From Anaerolineaceae bacterium (GTDB lineage Bacteria > Chloroflexota > Anaerolineae > Aggregatilineales > Phototrophicaceae), in NCBI GenBank assembly GCA_002702065.1, contig NZXX01000001.1, positions 1,116,001 to 1,180,000 on the forward strand: 64,000 nt of DNA, read 5' to 3'. The notes beneath the pieces were generated by a model. It saw nothing but the letters and a program-made list of their open reading frames with translations, ran no database searches and was not told the DNA's origin. Within the stretch, counting starts at the first letter, position 1, and each line of letters opens with the position of its first letter. Below are positions 17,028 through 25,547 of the stretch, in pieces. A program made the translations under genes and the position numbers.

Positions 17028-18131
17028 ATGGCAACACAAGACCCCGTAATGAATGAGGTTGGCGCGGGTGTAAAGCAAGCCAGCATTTTTGATGTCATGC
17101 TGTTTCGCCTGGGGAATATCTATCGCAATTACACCTTGCAGGTGATTTTGCAGGCAATTCTGACCATTTGGGGCGTCATCACCTTCACCTTCTTCCTGAT
17201 TCGTCTCATGCCCGGTAACCCCATTGATGTGCTGGTCGCGCAAATCCTCAATCAGGAGGCCGTCTCTTACCAGGAAGCCTATGCGCGTGTGGCCGCCAGT
17301 TTTGATTTTGACCCGGATGCCAGCGTGGTTGATCAGTATTTTGATTATCTGGGTGGCTTGCTGCGGCTGGACCTGGGCGAGTCGCTGGTTTCACCGGGTA
17401 CCAAGGTGGTGGATCAACTGCTGCATTTCCTGCCCTGGACTGTGTTCAGCGTGGGCATGGGCCTGCTGATCAGTTTTACGCTGGGCATCTTGCTGGGCAT
17501 TTTGATGGCTTATTATCGAAATTCGCCGCTCGACCATATTTTGTCGCTCATTGCGTCTGTGCTGAGCGCGGTTCCGAATTTCATCTGGGCCCTCGTGATT
17601 ATCATTGTCTTTGGCATCAATCTGCGCTGGTTCAACATCGGTGAACTGCGAGGTGTCTATTCACCCAATCTGCGGCCCGGCATCAATCTGGAATTTATGC
17701 TGGATGTGCTGAAACATGCGGCGCTGCCTATTTTCATTTACGTCATCAGTACGCTGGGCACGTGGATGCTCAGCATGAAAAGCAGCACCGTCAGCGTATT
17801 GAGTGAAGATTACGTCACCGTTGCCGAAGCGCGCGGGTTAACAGCCCGGCGCATTGCGACAGCCTATGTGGGGCGTAACGCGGCTTTGCCGTTATTTACA
17901 CAGCTGATGATCGCGATTGGCTTCGTGCTGGGGGGCGCGGTTGTCATCGAGGAAATCCTGGTGTACTGGGGCGTGGGCCACTATCTGTTCTATTCCATAA
18001 CCACGCGCGACTATACAGCCATGCAGGGTGTTTTTCTGGTGATTACGGCATCGGTGGTCTTTGCGAACGTGTTTGCGGATTTGCTCTATGCCCGGCTCGA
18101 TCCGCGTGTCCGCGTAGAAGGGGAGGGTTAG
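17028..18131 (+). CDS. ABC importer permease, DppB/OppB type
   Basis: A 367-residue permease. A cytoplasmic N-terminus of about 35 residues is longer than in typical DppB. A helix with the RLMPGNPIDVL element follows, then an extracytoplasmic loop, then five helices with the EAA loop (AEARGLTARRIATAYVGRNA) and the terminal RLDPRVR motif. The start is ATG at 17028, eight bases after GAGG; the upstream ATG at 16977 has no ribosome-binding site and lies close behind the hairpin. It pairs with the next gene to form the membrane channel of the second importer. Confidence 0.9.
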   Translation: MATQDPVMNEVGAGVKQASIFDVMLFRLGNIYRNYTLQVILQAILTIWGVITFTFFLIRLMPGNPIDVLVAQILNQEAVSYQEAYARVAASFDFDPDASVVDQYFDYLGGLLRLDLGESLVSPGTKVVDQLLHFLPWTVFSVGMGLLISFTLGILLGILMAYYRNSPLDHILSLIASVLSAVPNFIWALVIIIVFGINLRWFNIGELRGVYSPNLRPGINLEFMLDVLKHAALPIFIYVISTLGTWMLSMKSSTVSVLSEDYVTVAEARGLTARRIATAYVGRNAALPLFTQLMIAIGFVLGGAVVIEEILVYWGVGHYLFYSITTRDYTAMQGVFLVITASVVFANVFADLLYARLDPRVRVEGEG

Positions 18132-18134
18132 CCT

Positions 18135-19385
18135 GTGGCAAGCGCAGTTCCGGCAGACGTACCGATCATTCACGACGACCACAATCCGCTGGCTGATCTC
18201 TGGCATGCGGTCATTGGGTTTTTCAAAGTAATGATGAACAACCGGGCCGGGTTTATCGGATTTATCGGCCTGGTTGCCTATTTTGTGCTCACCTTTATCG
18301 CACCGGCGTTTATCGCCTTTGATGATGAAGTCAATTTGGACGAGGTCGCCGGCCCACCGGGTTCGCGTATTCAATTGATCGTTCGCGAAGAAAACGCGGA
18401 TGTGTATACGTCCTTCGAATCGCTCGCTGGCAAGACGGTGGGCGTGGTCGATCAGACGGGCGGGCCATCACTGATTGAACCCTGGGAAGAAACGCTTGAA
18501 ATTGAGGAGTTCAACTGGAACAGCCGTCGCACAGGCCCTGGCATCCTCGCCGGGTTGACGGCGCTCGACGAAGGCGAAATCGACGCCATGCTGATTTTCT
18601 CCAAGTCGGTGCGGCAGTTTGTCACCAACCCGGCGGAAGTCGAGCAGAAAGAAGCCTTCGCTGACCTGGTTGTTTCAAACCCGACGCTGGGGCCGGCTCA
18701 TCTGCTTGGGACGGACACGCAGGGGCGCGACATCGCCACGCATATTGTGCATGGCGGGCGGGAACTGATTCTGGTTGCGATTGGGGCCGGGCTGATTTCC
18801 ACGCTGATTGCGGTGGTGTTTGGCTCGGCGGCGGCGATTTTTGGCGGCGTTATCGACAAGGTGTTGACCGCTTTCACCAATTTGATCCTGGCGATCCCGC
18901 AGTTTCCCCTGCTGGTGGTGCTGGCTGGCTTGCTGACACTGAACAGCCCGATTCTTCTCGCGATGCTGATCGGTGTGCTGTCGTGGCCCACGCTGATGCG
19001 TTCGGTGCGTTCTCAGGTGCTCAGCCTGCGCGAACGTGATTACGTCGAGGCGGCGGTTGCGCTTGATCTGGGCACTCGGCACATCATGTTCCGCGAAATT
19101 TTGCCGAATATGATCAGCTATATTGCGGTCAATTTTGTGTTCTCGATTACTGCTGCGATGTATTCCCAGATTGGCCTGGTGGTGCTGGGGCTGGCCCCGA
19201 TTACCAATTATACCTGGGGCGTGATGCTGTATTTCGGGCGTTCACGTGGCACGATGTTTAACCCGGAAGGCGCAAGTATGGCTCTGGCTCCGGTTGTGGC
19301 TATTGCGCTGTTTCAGGTCTTTATGATTATGTTTGCGCGTTCGCTGGAAGAAGTGTTCGACCCGCGACTGCGGCGCAGCAATTAG
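18135..19385 (+). CDS. DppC-type ABC permease with an extracytoplasmic insert resembling a binding-protein lobe
   Basis: A 416-residue permease, about 100 longer than its family. One helix (about 39-61) is followed not by the usual short loop but by about 115 residues (about 72-188). Only then does the conserved GTDTQGRD element (192-199) lead into the transporter core, with its five helices and EAA loop (AAVALDLGTRHIMFREILP). The insert looks like part of a type-2 periplasmic binding protein: a strand 'IQLIVREEN', then SFESLAGKTVGVVDQTGG (93-110), then a hydrophobic strand ending EGEIDAMLIF (146-155). These match the S-x-x-x-LxGKxVGV and G-x-x-DA landmarks of amino-acid-type binding proteins. 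The start is GTG at 18135, three bases after the DppB stop, with GGAGGG upstream. Role of the insert unknown. Confidence 0.88.
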   Translation: MASAVPADVPIIHDDHNPLADLWHAVIGFFKVMMNNRAGFIGFIGLVAYFVLTFIAPAFIAFDDEVNLDEVAGPPGSRIQLIVREENADVYTSFESLAGKTVGVVDQTGGPSLIEPWEETLEIEEFNWNSRRTGPGILAGLTALDEGEIDAMLIFSKSVRQFVTNPAEVEQKEAFADLVVSNPTLGPAHLLGTDTQGRDIATHIVHGGRELILVAIGAGLISTLIAVVFGSAAAIFGGVIDKVLTAFTNLILAIPQFPLLVVLAGLLTLNSPILLAMLIGVLSWPTLMRSVRSQVLSLRERDYVEAAVALDLGTRHIMFREILPNMISYIAVNFVFSITAAMYSQIGLVVLGLAPITNYTWGVMLYFGRSRGTMFNPEGASMALAPVVAIALFQVFMIMFARSLEEVFDPRLRRSN

Positions 19386-19402
19386 CAGTTGGGGGTGCAT
19401 GC

Positions 19403-20479
19403 GTGAGTGAAAACCGCGATGTAATTCTGCATGTAGAAGATTTGTCTGTGGCGTACCGCACCCGTCGCGGTCATGTGCTGGCCGTGAACAATATTACCCT
19501 CGATTTGCGGCAGGGCGACACACTGGCTTTGATTGGCGAGAGTGGCAGCGGCAAGACAACACTGGGGCTTGCGCTGGTGCGGATGCTGGCAAAATCTGCT
19601 CAGGTGACGAGTGGGCAGATCATTTATACGCGTAATGGACAGAGCCGTAGTGTGTTGGGAATGAGCAAAGAGCACCTGCGCGCTTTTCGCTGGCAGGACT
19701 GCGCCATGGTGTTTCAGGGGTCGCAGAATGCCTTCAACCCCGTGCTGCGTATCCGCGATCAATTTCTGGATACCGCCCGCGCACATGGGAAGAATGATGC
19801 CAAGTGGGTTGAACAACGCACGCTGGAATTGTTCAAGCTGGTGCGGCTGGACCCGGAACGTGTCTACAACGCCTACCCGCACGAATTGAGTGGCGGCATG
19901 AAGCAGCGGACGCTGCTGGCGCTCGGCGCATTGCTCGACCCACAGGTCATGATCCTGGATGAACCGACGACTGCGCTGGATATTCTGACACAGCGGACAG
20001 TGATCGAAGTGCTGAACGAGATGCACGAGCGTCTCAATTTCAGTATCATCTTCATCAGCCATGATCTGGGTATCGCGGCGGAACTGGCCAACCGGGTCGG
20101 GACGATGTATGCAGGCGAGATGGTCGAACTGGGGTCGGTGGACCAGCTGTTTTATCGCCCCCTGCACCCTTATACGCTGGGCCTATTGCAATCAATCCCG
20201 CGTCTGAGTAACCCTTATCAGGATGAGCTGAAAAGTATTCCCGGCGAACCGCCGAATATGATCGACCCGCCATCCGGCTGCAAATTTCATCCGCGCTGCG
20301 CGTTTGCTACGGACAAATGCGCCCAGCAAGACCCGCCGTTTGTCGAGTACGAGCCGGGGCATATGGCTGCGTGCTGGCATACGGACAAGGTGATTGAAGC
20401 CCATCAAGACCTGTATAAGGCTCAGGCGCCGAAGCCCCAGAACATGGAAGTTCCAAGCAGCGAAAATGAGGTTGGTTAA
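19403..20479 (+). CDS. Oligopeptide-type ABC importer ATPase, DppD/OppD type
   Basis: A 358-residue ATPase. It has Walker A GESGSGKTT, signature LSGGMKQR, Walker B VMILDEPTTALD and an H-loop in FISHDLG. The C-terminal oligopeptide extension carries the conserved C-x-F-HPRC-x6-C pattern (CKFHPRCAFATDKC) found in this subfamily, where it is thought to bind an iron-sulfur cluster. It couples ATP hydrolysis to transport through the DppB/DppC pair encoded just upstream. GTG start at 19403, 17 bases after the DppC stop. It could also serve the first importer operon, which has no ATPase of its own. Confidence 0.93.
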   Translation: MSENRDVILHVEDLSVAYRTRRGHVLAVNNITLDLRQGDTLALIGESGSGKTTLGLALVRMLAKSAQVTSGQIIYTRNGQSRSVLGMSKEHLRAFRWQDCAMVFQGSQNAFNPVLRIRDQFLDTARAHGKNDAKWVEQRTLELFKLVRLDPERVYNAYPHELSGGMKQRTLLALGALLDPQVMILDEPTTALDILTQRTVIEVLNEMHERLNFSIIFISHDLGIAAELANRVGTMYAGEMVELGSVDQLFYRPLHPYTLGLLQSIPRLSNPYQDELKSIPGEPPNMIDPPSGCKFHPRCAFATDKCAQQDPPFVEYEPGHMAACWHTDKVIEAHQDLYKAQAPKPQNMEVPSSENEVG

Positions 20480-20481
20480 GG

Positions 20482-21498
20482 ATGACGAAGCCTGTACTAC
20501 AGCTTGAAAGCGTGAGTCGCTCGTTTATGAAAGGGCGCACCGAAATCCCGGTGTTGCGTGACATCAATGTTGATGTCAATGAACTGGAATTTTTGTGCCT
20601 GGTTGGCGAAAGCGGCTGCGGGAAAACCACCACTGGCAAGATTCTTTCTGGTCTGCTGAGTCCGAGCAGTGGGCGCGTTTTGTTTGAAGGTCGCGATGTG
20701 ACGGAACTCAAGGGTGAGGATTACAAGCGCTTCCGTCGTTCCGTGCAGATCATTCATCAGGACCCCTACGCATCCCTCAATCCCACACATACCATTTACG
20801 ACATTCTGAGCTTTCCGCTTTTTCGGCATGGTCTGGTAAAAGGGCGCAATCAGGCACGCCGCCGCGTTGCAGAACTGCTGACTCAGGTCGACCTGACGCC
20901 GGTAGCGGATATTATCGACAAGTATCCCCATGAGCTGAGTGGTGGTCAGCGCCAGCGGGTGAGTATCGCACGTGCCTTGACGACGGACCCGTCGGTGATT
21001 ATCGCGGATGAAGCGGTGAGTATGGTGGACGTGTCGATTCGTATCAGCCTGCTGAAGATGCTGATGGCGATGCGGGACCAACTGAAGGTCACCATCATTT
21101 TTATTACCCACGATCTGGCGCTGGCGAAGTATTTTGCCTGGGATGGGCGGATTGCCGTTATGTATCTGGGCCGGGTGGTCGAGATCAGCGATACCCCCTC
21201 ACTGACGACGCAGCCGCAGCACCCCTATACCCGCGTGTTGTTATCCGCTATTGCAGAACCGGACCCCGACCGGACCCGCCATAAAGAACATATTCAGTTG
21301 CGCAGTGAGGATATTCCCAGCCTGACTGAACTGCCACCGGGCTGCTCCTTCCATCCACGCTGCCCCTGGTTTGTCGAAGGTGTGTGCGATCAGAAAGTGC
21401 CGGAACTGGAAGAAGTCCCTACGCTGAACAACCCAAATCATGATGTAGCGTGTATTCCGCTGACCGAAGGCGCAGAATTACAGCTCTATGAGTCCTGA
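20482..21498 (+). CDS. Oligopeptide-type ABC importer ATPase, DppF/OppF type
   Basis: A 338-residue ATPase, partner of the preceding DppD. It has Walker A GESGCGKTT, signature LSGGQRQR, H-loop FITHDLA, and the C-terminal Cys-rich extension CSFHPRCPWFVEGVC. The Walker B/D-loop reads IIADEAVSMVD rather than the usual LLxDEPTSALD: the catalytic Glu is kept but the Pro and the SALD alanine are replaced. It starts two bases after the dppD stop. The last 11 bases overlap the start of a small membrane-protein gene in another frame. Confidence 0.93.
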   Translation: MTKPVLQLESVSRSFMKGRTEIPVLRDINVDVNELEFLCLVGESGCGKTTTGKILSGLLSPSSGRVLFEGRDVTELKGEDYKRFRRSVQIIHQDPYASLNPTHTIYDILSFPLFRHGLVKGRNQARRRVAELLTQVDLTPVADIIDKYPHELSGGQRQRVSIARALTTDPSVIIADEAVSMVDVSIRISLLKMLMAMRDQLKVTIIFITHDLALAKYFAWDGRIAVMYLGRVVEISDTPSLTTQPQHPYTRVLLSAIAEPDPDRTRHKEHIQLRSEDIPSLTELPPGCSFHPRCPWFVEGVCDQKVPELEEVPTLNNPNHDVACIPLTEGAELQLYES

Positions 21499-21667
21499 TG
21501 CACTGCGTGCCTTCTTTCGAATGGGCGTCTGGGTCACCATTGTCGCGCTCATCCTTGTGGTTACGGTCCCACGCGAAAGCGCAGAATTTGTTGTTTCCAT
21601 TTGTTCACTGGGTGTGGGTGTGGCCTTAATCAGCGTGGTGCTGCTGGTTCAACGCCTTCTGAGATAG
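21488..21667 (+). CDS. Small two-helix membrane protein overlapping the DppF gene
   Basis: A 59-residue open frame starting at ATG 21488, inside the last codons of the DppF gene, and ending with TAG at 21665-21667, six bases before the MFS gene. The peptide has two hydrophobic segments (about residues 12-28 and 34-54) separated by PRESAE, and ends with basic residues, as expected for a hairpin-like inner-membrane protein. It fills the only gap in an otherwise tight operon and keeps an open, hydrophobic frame, which argues that it is real. No family is recognised. It could be an accessory subunit of the importer or the MFS transporter. Confidence 0.6.
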   Translation: MSPDALRAFFRMGVWVTIVALILVVTVPRESAEFVVSICSLGVGVALISVVLLVQRLLR

Positions 21668-21673
21668 CAGGCT

Positions 21674-22879
21674 ATGTCTAAAACGCGTAATGGCCCTACA
21701 TCACTGCTGCTGGTGAGCTTTCTGAGCTTTATCATTATTGGCCTGCCGGGTGGCGCGCTGGGTGTCGCCTGGCTCCATATTCAGCAAACGTTTGGTCTGG
21801 GGCTCGAGTCGTTGGGGTTTTTACTGACAGCGTCGACGATTGGGCGTCTGGTTACTGCGTTTACCAGTGGCCGCTGGGTGGCAAGTTTCGGCATTAGCCG
21901 TGTCCTGGTGGGTGGCGGCGTTCTGGGCGTGGTCGGGGTGCTGGGGTTTATTCTGGCACCGGCATGGCCTTTGCTGCTGCTGTCAGAATTTGTGCGCGGG
22001 CTGGGCAGCGGATTGATAGATGCTGGCGTCAATACCTTTGTTGCGCCGCGCTACAGTGCCAGTCGCATGAACTGGCTGCATGCCTGCTTCGGCATTGGCC
22101 TGACGATTGGCCCTGCACTGGTGACGGCGCTTGTCATCGAACAGGGGCAGTCGTGGCGTACCGTTTATCTTGCGCTGCTGATCTGTAATGCGGTGCTGAC
22201 GGTCATCTTTGCGGCAACGCGGCGGCGCTGGAAACAGGCGGCTGCGCCCCAGCAGCAGGACACCGCTGAACCGAATGTCGGCATTTTGGATACGCTGCGC
22301 TTGCTGATGATGTGGCTGAGTCTGGCGCTGTTCTTTTTCTACGGTGGTGCCGAAATCGGCACGGGCCAGCTTTTGAACAGTCTGTTCGTCGAGGCACGGG
22401 GTATTGATGCCAAAACCGCTGCTTTCTGGATCAGCTTTTACTGGGGGATATTCAGCGTTGGTCGTATGCTGATCGGCGTCGTGGTGGATCGCATCGGTCC
22501 ACGTGCGCTGCTGCGAGTCAGTCTGATCGGGACGGTTCTGGGTGCAGCCATGATCTGGTGGAATCCGGTTGTTGAGGTGAGTTATGCGGGCCTGACGCTG
22601 ATGGGATTGGCGCTGGCACCCGTGTTCCCGACTTTGATTGCGGTCACGCCGGATCGGGTCGGGGTGGCGCACACGCCGAACGCTATCGGCTTCCAGATCG
22701 GATTTGCCGGGTTGGGCGCAGCCGTGCTTGTGGGCTTGGCCGGGGCGCTGGCTGAAGCGGCAGGCAAGGAATTGATCGCGCCGTTTCTGCTGGGGGTGGC
22801 GGTGGTGACACTGGTTCTGCATGAAATTATCATGCTGCGGGAAATAGGTCACCGGGCTGCGGTTGTCGCTAAGAACTAA
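21674..22879 (+). CDS. MFS transporter
   Basis: A 401-residue membrane protein with the two-times-six-helix pattern of the major facilitator superfamily. The loop between helices 2 and 3 (TIGRLVTAFTSGRW) and its repeat in the second half (YWGIFSVGRMLIGVVVDRIG) match the family's G-R-x-x-x-G signature. The central cytoplasmic loop (about residues 178-205) is basic and glutamine-rich. It sits at the end of the second importer operon, six bases after the small membrane protein. It may export a product or import a related sugar; substrate not predictable. Its stop overlaps the convergent histidine kinase gene by 11 bases. Confidence 0.85.
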   Translation: MSKTRNGPTSLLLVSFLSFIIIGLPGGALGVAWLHIQQTFGLGLESLGFLLTASTIGRLVTAFTSGRWVASFGISRVLVGGGVLGVVGVLGFILAPAWPLLLLSEFVRGLGSGLIDAGVNTFVAPRYSASRMNWLHACFGIGLTIGPALVTALVIEQGQSWRTVYLALLICNAVLTVIFAATRRRWKQAAAPQQQDTAEPNVGILDTLRLLMMWLSLALFFFYGGAEIGTGQLLNSLFVEARGIDAKTAAFWISFYWGIFSVGRMLIGVVVDRIGPRALLRVSLIGTVLGAAMIWWNPVVEVSYAGLTLMGLALAPVFPTLIAVTPDRVGVAHTPNAIGFQIGFAGLGAAVLVGLAGALAEAAGKELIAPFLLGVAVVTLVLHEIIMLREIGHRAAVVAKN

Positions 22880-24167
22880 GGGCTTGGTCGGTTTGCTCTG
22901 CGGCTGGCAAACTGAACCAGAAGGTGCTGCCTTTGCCCACTTCGCTTTCCACGCCGATCTGACCATTCAGTTTGTTAATGATGCGGTGGACGATCGACAG
23001 GCCTAATCCCAGCCCTTCGGCATTCACGGTATGCAGCCGGGTGAACATCTCAAACAATCGTGCCTGATCATCCGGCGCGATTCCGACCCCGGTATCACAT
23101 ACTTCGTAGCGAACCATGTCCCCCTCAGGTTTGCCGCGAATGCTGATTCGCGGGTCCGGGTTGTCCTTGCCCATGTACTTGATGGCGTTGCTGACCAGAT
23201 TGGCAAAGATTTCTTCGATCCATTGGGCATGGCCCATTGCCGGGGGCATATGGCGGGCAAATTCAACGCGGATGTGGTTATTATCAATCAGGTGCTGGAA
23301 GCGCTCGACCGCAGAGCGTGCGACCGGATTCGTATCGACCAGCGTGGCATTTTCGGCGGCATCACGCAGTTTGGTCAGCCACAGCAATTGGTCGACCATG
23401 TTTGCCATTTTGAGCGTACTGGATTTAATGCTGTCGACTTGCTCGATGACGACAGGTGGCAGATCGCGCGTCAGCATTCGGATGACTTCGGCCTTGAGAA
23501 TGATGCCCGTCATCGGGGACTTGAGGTCGTGCGCGATTGTGTGGTTATAGGCGTCCAGTTCCTGGTTGCGTTCTTCCAGTTCCTGGGCATACAGTTCCAG
23601 CTCTGCTTGTGCTTTTTTAAGCTGCTCCACCTGTTGCGCGTTGCGCAGGGCCGCCGATAGTTGTAGCGCCAGCAGGTAACCGATGCGCAGATCGTCCTGC
23701 GTGTATTTTTCGGCGATATGGTCGGCAAAGATAATGGCCCCGGCGGTGCGATTGTCAATGCTCAGGGGGATGATAATTTGGGATAGATGCTTCTCCAGAA
23801 AATCAGATTGGCACCCCTGGCGGATCAGTTGAGACTGACCCGTGCTCAGGACGTAGCCGATATTGGCGCTGGTGGTTAGCGTCTGGGGGTTGTAATCCTC
23901 GCGCGGCCCAAACAGGGTCATGATATGCCAGCTGGATTGATCTGACCCCGGCAAACACACGCTGCAATGATCAAAATCAAGCAGCCATTTTGCCTGCCGG
24001 GCAACAACGCGAAGGATTTCGCTCAGATCAAAGGTGCGGTTAACAGCGATCCCGATCTCGTTGACAGCAGCGATGCGGCTGGAAAGGGCTTCAGCTTCGG
24101 CGAGCAGCCGGCGTACTGTCGAAAGGAGCTCCTCGCGTCCAAGTTCTTCGAGTTTCGGGGTCGTCAT
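22869..24167 (-). CDS. GAF-domain sensor histidine kinase
   Basis: A 432-residue soluble kinase without membrane helices. A short coiled N-terminus is followed by a GAF domain (about residues 35-180). A second coiled coil follows (about 180-208), then a HisKA dimerisation helix with phospho-acceptor His213 in IAHDLKSP, and an HATPase domain with the N box (LVSNAIKYM), G1 (DTGVGIA) and G2 (GLGLGLS) motifs. The GAF domain has Cys and His residues (DHCSVC) but no clear chromophore motif. No response regulator is adjacent, so it is an orphan in this window. It converges on the MFS gene with an 11-base overlap. Confidence 0.9.
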   Translation of the reverse strand: MTTPKLEELGREELLSTVRRLLAEAEALSSRIAAVNEIGIAVNRTFDLSEILRVVARQAKWLLDFDHCSVCLPGSDQSSWHIMTLFGPREDYNPQTLTTSANIGYVLSTGQSQLIRQGCQSDFLEKHLSQIIIPLSIDNRTAGAIIFADHIAEKYTQDDLRIGYLLALQLSAALRNAQQVEQLKKAQAELELYAQELEERNQELDAYNHTIAHDLKSPMTGIILKAEVIRMLTRDLPPVVIEQVDSIKSSTLKMANMVDQLLWLTKLRDAAENATLVDTNPVARSAVERFQHLIDNNHIRVEFARHMPPAMGHAQWIEEIFANLVSNAIKYMGKDNPDPRISIRGKPEGDMVRYEVCDTGVGIAPDDQARLFEMFTRLHTVNAEGLGLGLSIVHRIINKLNGQIGVESEVGKGSTFWFSLPAAEQTDQALSS

Positions 24168-24176
24168 AACATCTTT

Positions 24177-24719
24177 CTATAGGGAGTCGATTTCAAGGGC
24201 AATGGCATCGGTGTACTGGTTCACACCTGTAAAGAGATTGGCTGTAGCGATGATTTCAAAAATCTCGCGATCATCCAGGCCCATGCCGTGCAGTTCTTCG
24301 TACATCTCGGTGGTCAGTTCCTTGGGGTTGGTGGCTGCTTTCAAGCCGAAACGAATCACCGCTTTTTCACGTGCTGGCAGCGGGCAGGCATCAAAGTCAG
24401 AAACCAGGGTGCGCAGTACTTCTTCGCTCATGCCCAGCGCCGACAGCCCGTGCAGATGGACTTTAAGCGCATACTCGCTGTCATTGGCTTGCGAGATCGC
24501 GACGCCGACCATTTCCTTGAGGGTGCGCGGAATATCCCCTCTGAGGATGGTGCCGCGAAATTTCTTCCAGTTCGCTTCGAGTACGTCCGGGTTGATGGCC
24601 ATAGACTTGAATAGATTGGGGACCATACCGAAGCCGAGTTCTGCTTTGATTTCGTCGTATACCGCCTGTACTTTGGCGTCTGTAACCTGATCTTCCTGGA
24701 TAATTGGGAAAAGGGCCAT
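24177..24719 (-). CDS. AhpD-like (carboxymuconolactone decarboxylase family) protein lacking the Cys pair
   Basis: A 180-residue, mostly helical protein of the CMD/AhpD fold. In peroxidase-type members the core motif is N-x-C-x-Y-C-x-x-x-H. Here the aligned segment reads NDSEYALKVH, so Asn, Tyr and His are kept while both cysteines are Ser and Ala. It therefore cannot carry out the thiol-based alkylhydroperoxide reduction of AhpD. It may have another activity or bind a ligand. One Cys remains elsewhere (DFDACPLP). ATG at 24719 is chosen because GGAG lies six bases upstream; the reading frame begins four codons earlier without such a site. It follows the CutC gene on the same strand after a terminator. 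Confidence 0.8.
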   Translation of the reverse strand: MALFPIIQEDQVTDAKVQAVYDEIKAELGFGMVPNLFKSMAINPDVLEANWKKFRGTILRGDIPRTLKEMVGVAISQANDSEYALKVHLHGLSALGMSEEVLRTLVSDFDACPLPAREKAVIRFGLKAATNPKELTTEMYEELHGMGLDDREIFEIIATANLFTGVNQYTDAIALEIDSL

Positions 24720-24758
24720 AAGAATCTCCATTGATAAGATACATGTTACATTCTAATC

Positions 24759-24786
24759 AAAAAACGCCTCATTTCCTGATATGAGG
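24759..24786 (-). terminator. Intrinsic terminator after cutC
   Basis: On the minus strand, CCTCAT (24786-24781), an 8-base loop, ATGAGG (24772-24767), then CG and six T residues (24764-24759). It lies about 48 bases past the cutC stop and upstream of the AhpD-like gene. Confidence 0.65.
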
Positions 24787-24833
24787 GTATGAATTATTTC
24801 TGAAATTGAAATGAGCTGTATATGATGGCAGGC

Positions 24834-25502
24834 TTAGGGAGTGAGGATATGGCGCAGGTGTTTGACCTGATGGGCGTCGACCTTGCCATCGGTGCGGGCC
24901 GCGCTGCCGAAATGATATTCGTGGGCTTGCACATAAGAATCATATTCGGCCAGCCGGTCGGCGCGAAGGCTGCCAGCAGCAACAAAGCTGAAGTGGCTGC
25001 CAAACGATTCGATCCATCGTTTGAGGCCGTCACGCCCTTCCCACGCTGTCGAGGCAGGGCCGGATGTGAGCACGCGGGGCGCGACACCTATCAGCGCTTC
25101 GAGCGCGTCTTCCGGGTTGGCGCATTCATCCAGCGCCCGGTGAATGGTAATGGGCACATGCTGTGCTGCCTGCGCAACGCGTTTGATCAGCTCGACATCG
25201 AGATGACGTTCGGGGGTCAGTGCGCCAAAGACAATGCCATCAACCTGATGTTGCACAAGGGTGGCTGTATCTGCCAGAATAGTGTCGATGTCTGTTGGGG
25301 TGTAGTTAAAGCTGTGCGCATGAGGCCGTACGATGACGTTGACCTGAATGGTCATGGCCTCTCTGATCTGGCGCACCAGATCGAACGTGGGAGTCAGGCC
25401 GCCGACAGACAGGTCTTCGGAAATTTCGATGCTGTCTGCGCCGCCTTGTTGGGCTTGCAGCGCATCGTCCAGCGATGTGACGGCGATTTCGAGTCGTGGC
25501 AT
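24834..25502 (-). CDS. cutC: CutC family protein
   Basis: A 222-residue TIM-barrel protein of the CutC family, linked to copper homeostasis by its original genetics though the biochemical role is uncertain. Hallmarks are the N-terminal LEIAV strand, QGGADSIEISEDLSVGGLTP, the RPHAHSFNY-like segment (normally RPR-x-GDF-Y), FGALTPER, ITIHRALDE and VLTSGP. The conserved arginine-aspartate segment RPRGGDF appears here as RPHAHSF, a noticeable departure. ATG at 25502 fits the family start; the in-frame ATG at 25532 would add ten residues. A -10-like TACAAT sits six bases before 25502, so a leaderless transcript is possible. It is divergent from the M81 peptidase gene. Confidence 0.88.
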   Translation of the reverse strand: MPRLEIAVTSLDDALQAQQGGADSIEISEDLSVGGLTPTFDLVRQIREAMTIQVNVIVRPHAHSFNYTPTDIDTILADTATLVQHQVDGIVFGALTPERHLDVELIKRVAQAAQHVPITIHRALDECANPEDALEALIGVAPRVLTSGPASTAWEGRDGLKRWIESFGSHFSFVAAGSLRADRLAEYDSYVQAHEYHFGSAARTDGKVDAHQVKHLRHILTP

Positions 25503-25508
25503 GGCTGC

Positions 25509-25514
25509 ATTGTA
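25509..25514 (-). promoter_or_regulatory. -10 element suggesting leaderless cutC mRNA
   Basis: Minus strand TACAAT is followed by six bases and then the cutC ATG (25502-25500). This would put the transcription start at or next to the start codon. No ribosome-binding site is visible. Confidence 0.35.
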
Positions 25515-25547
25515 GCAGGTTTCCCTATTCATGAAAGGTCTTGAATC

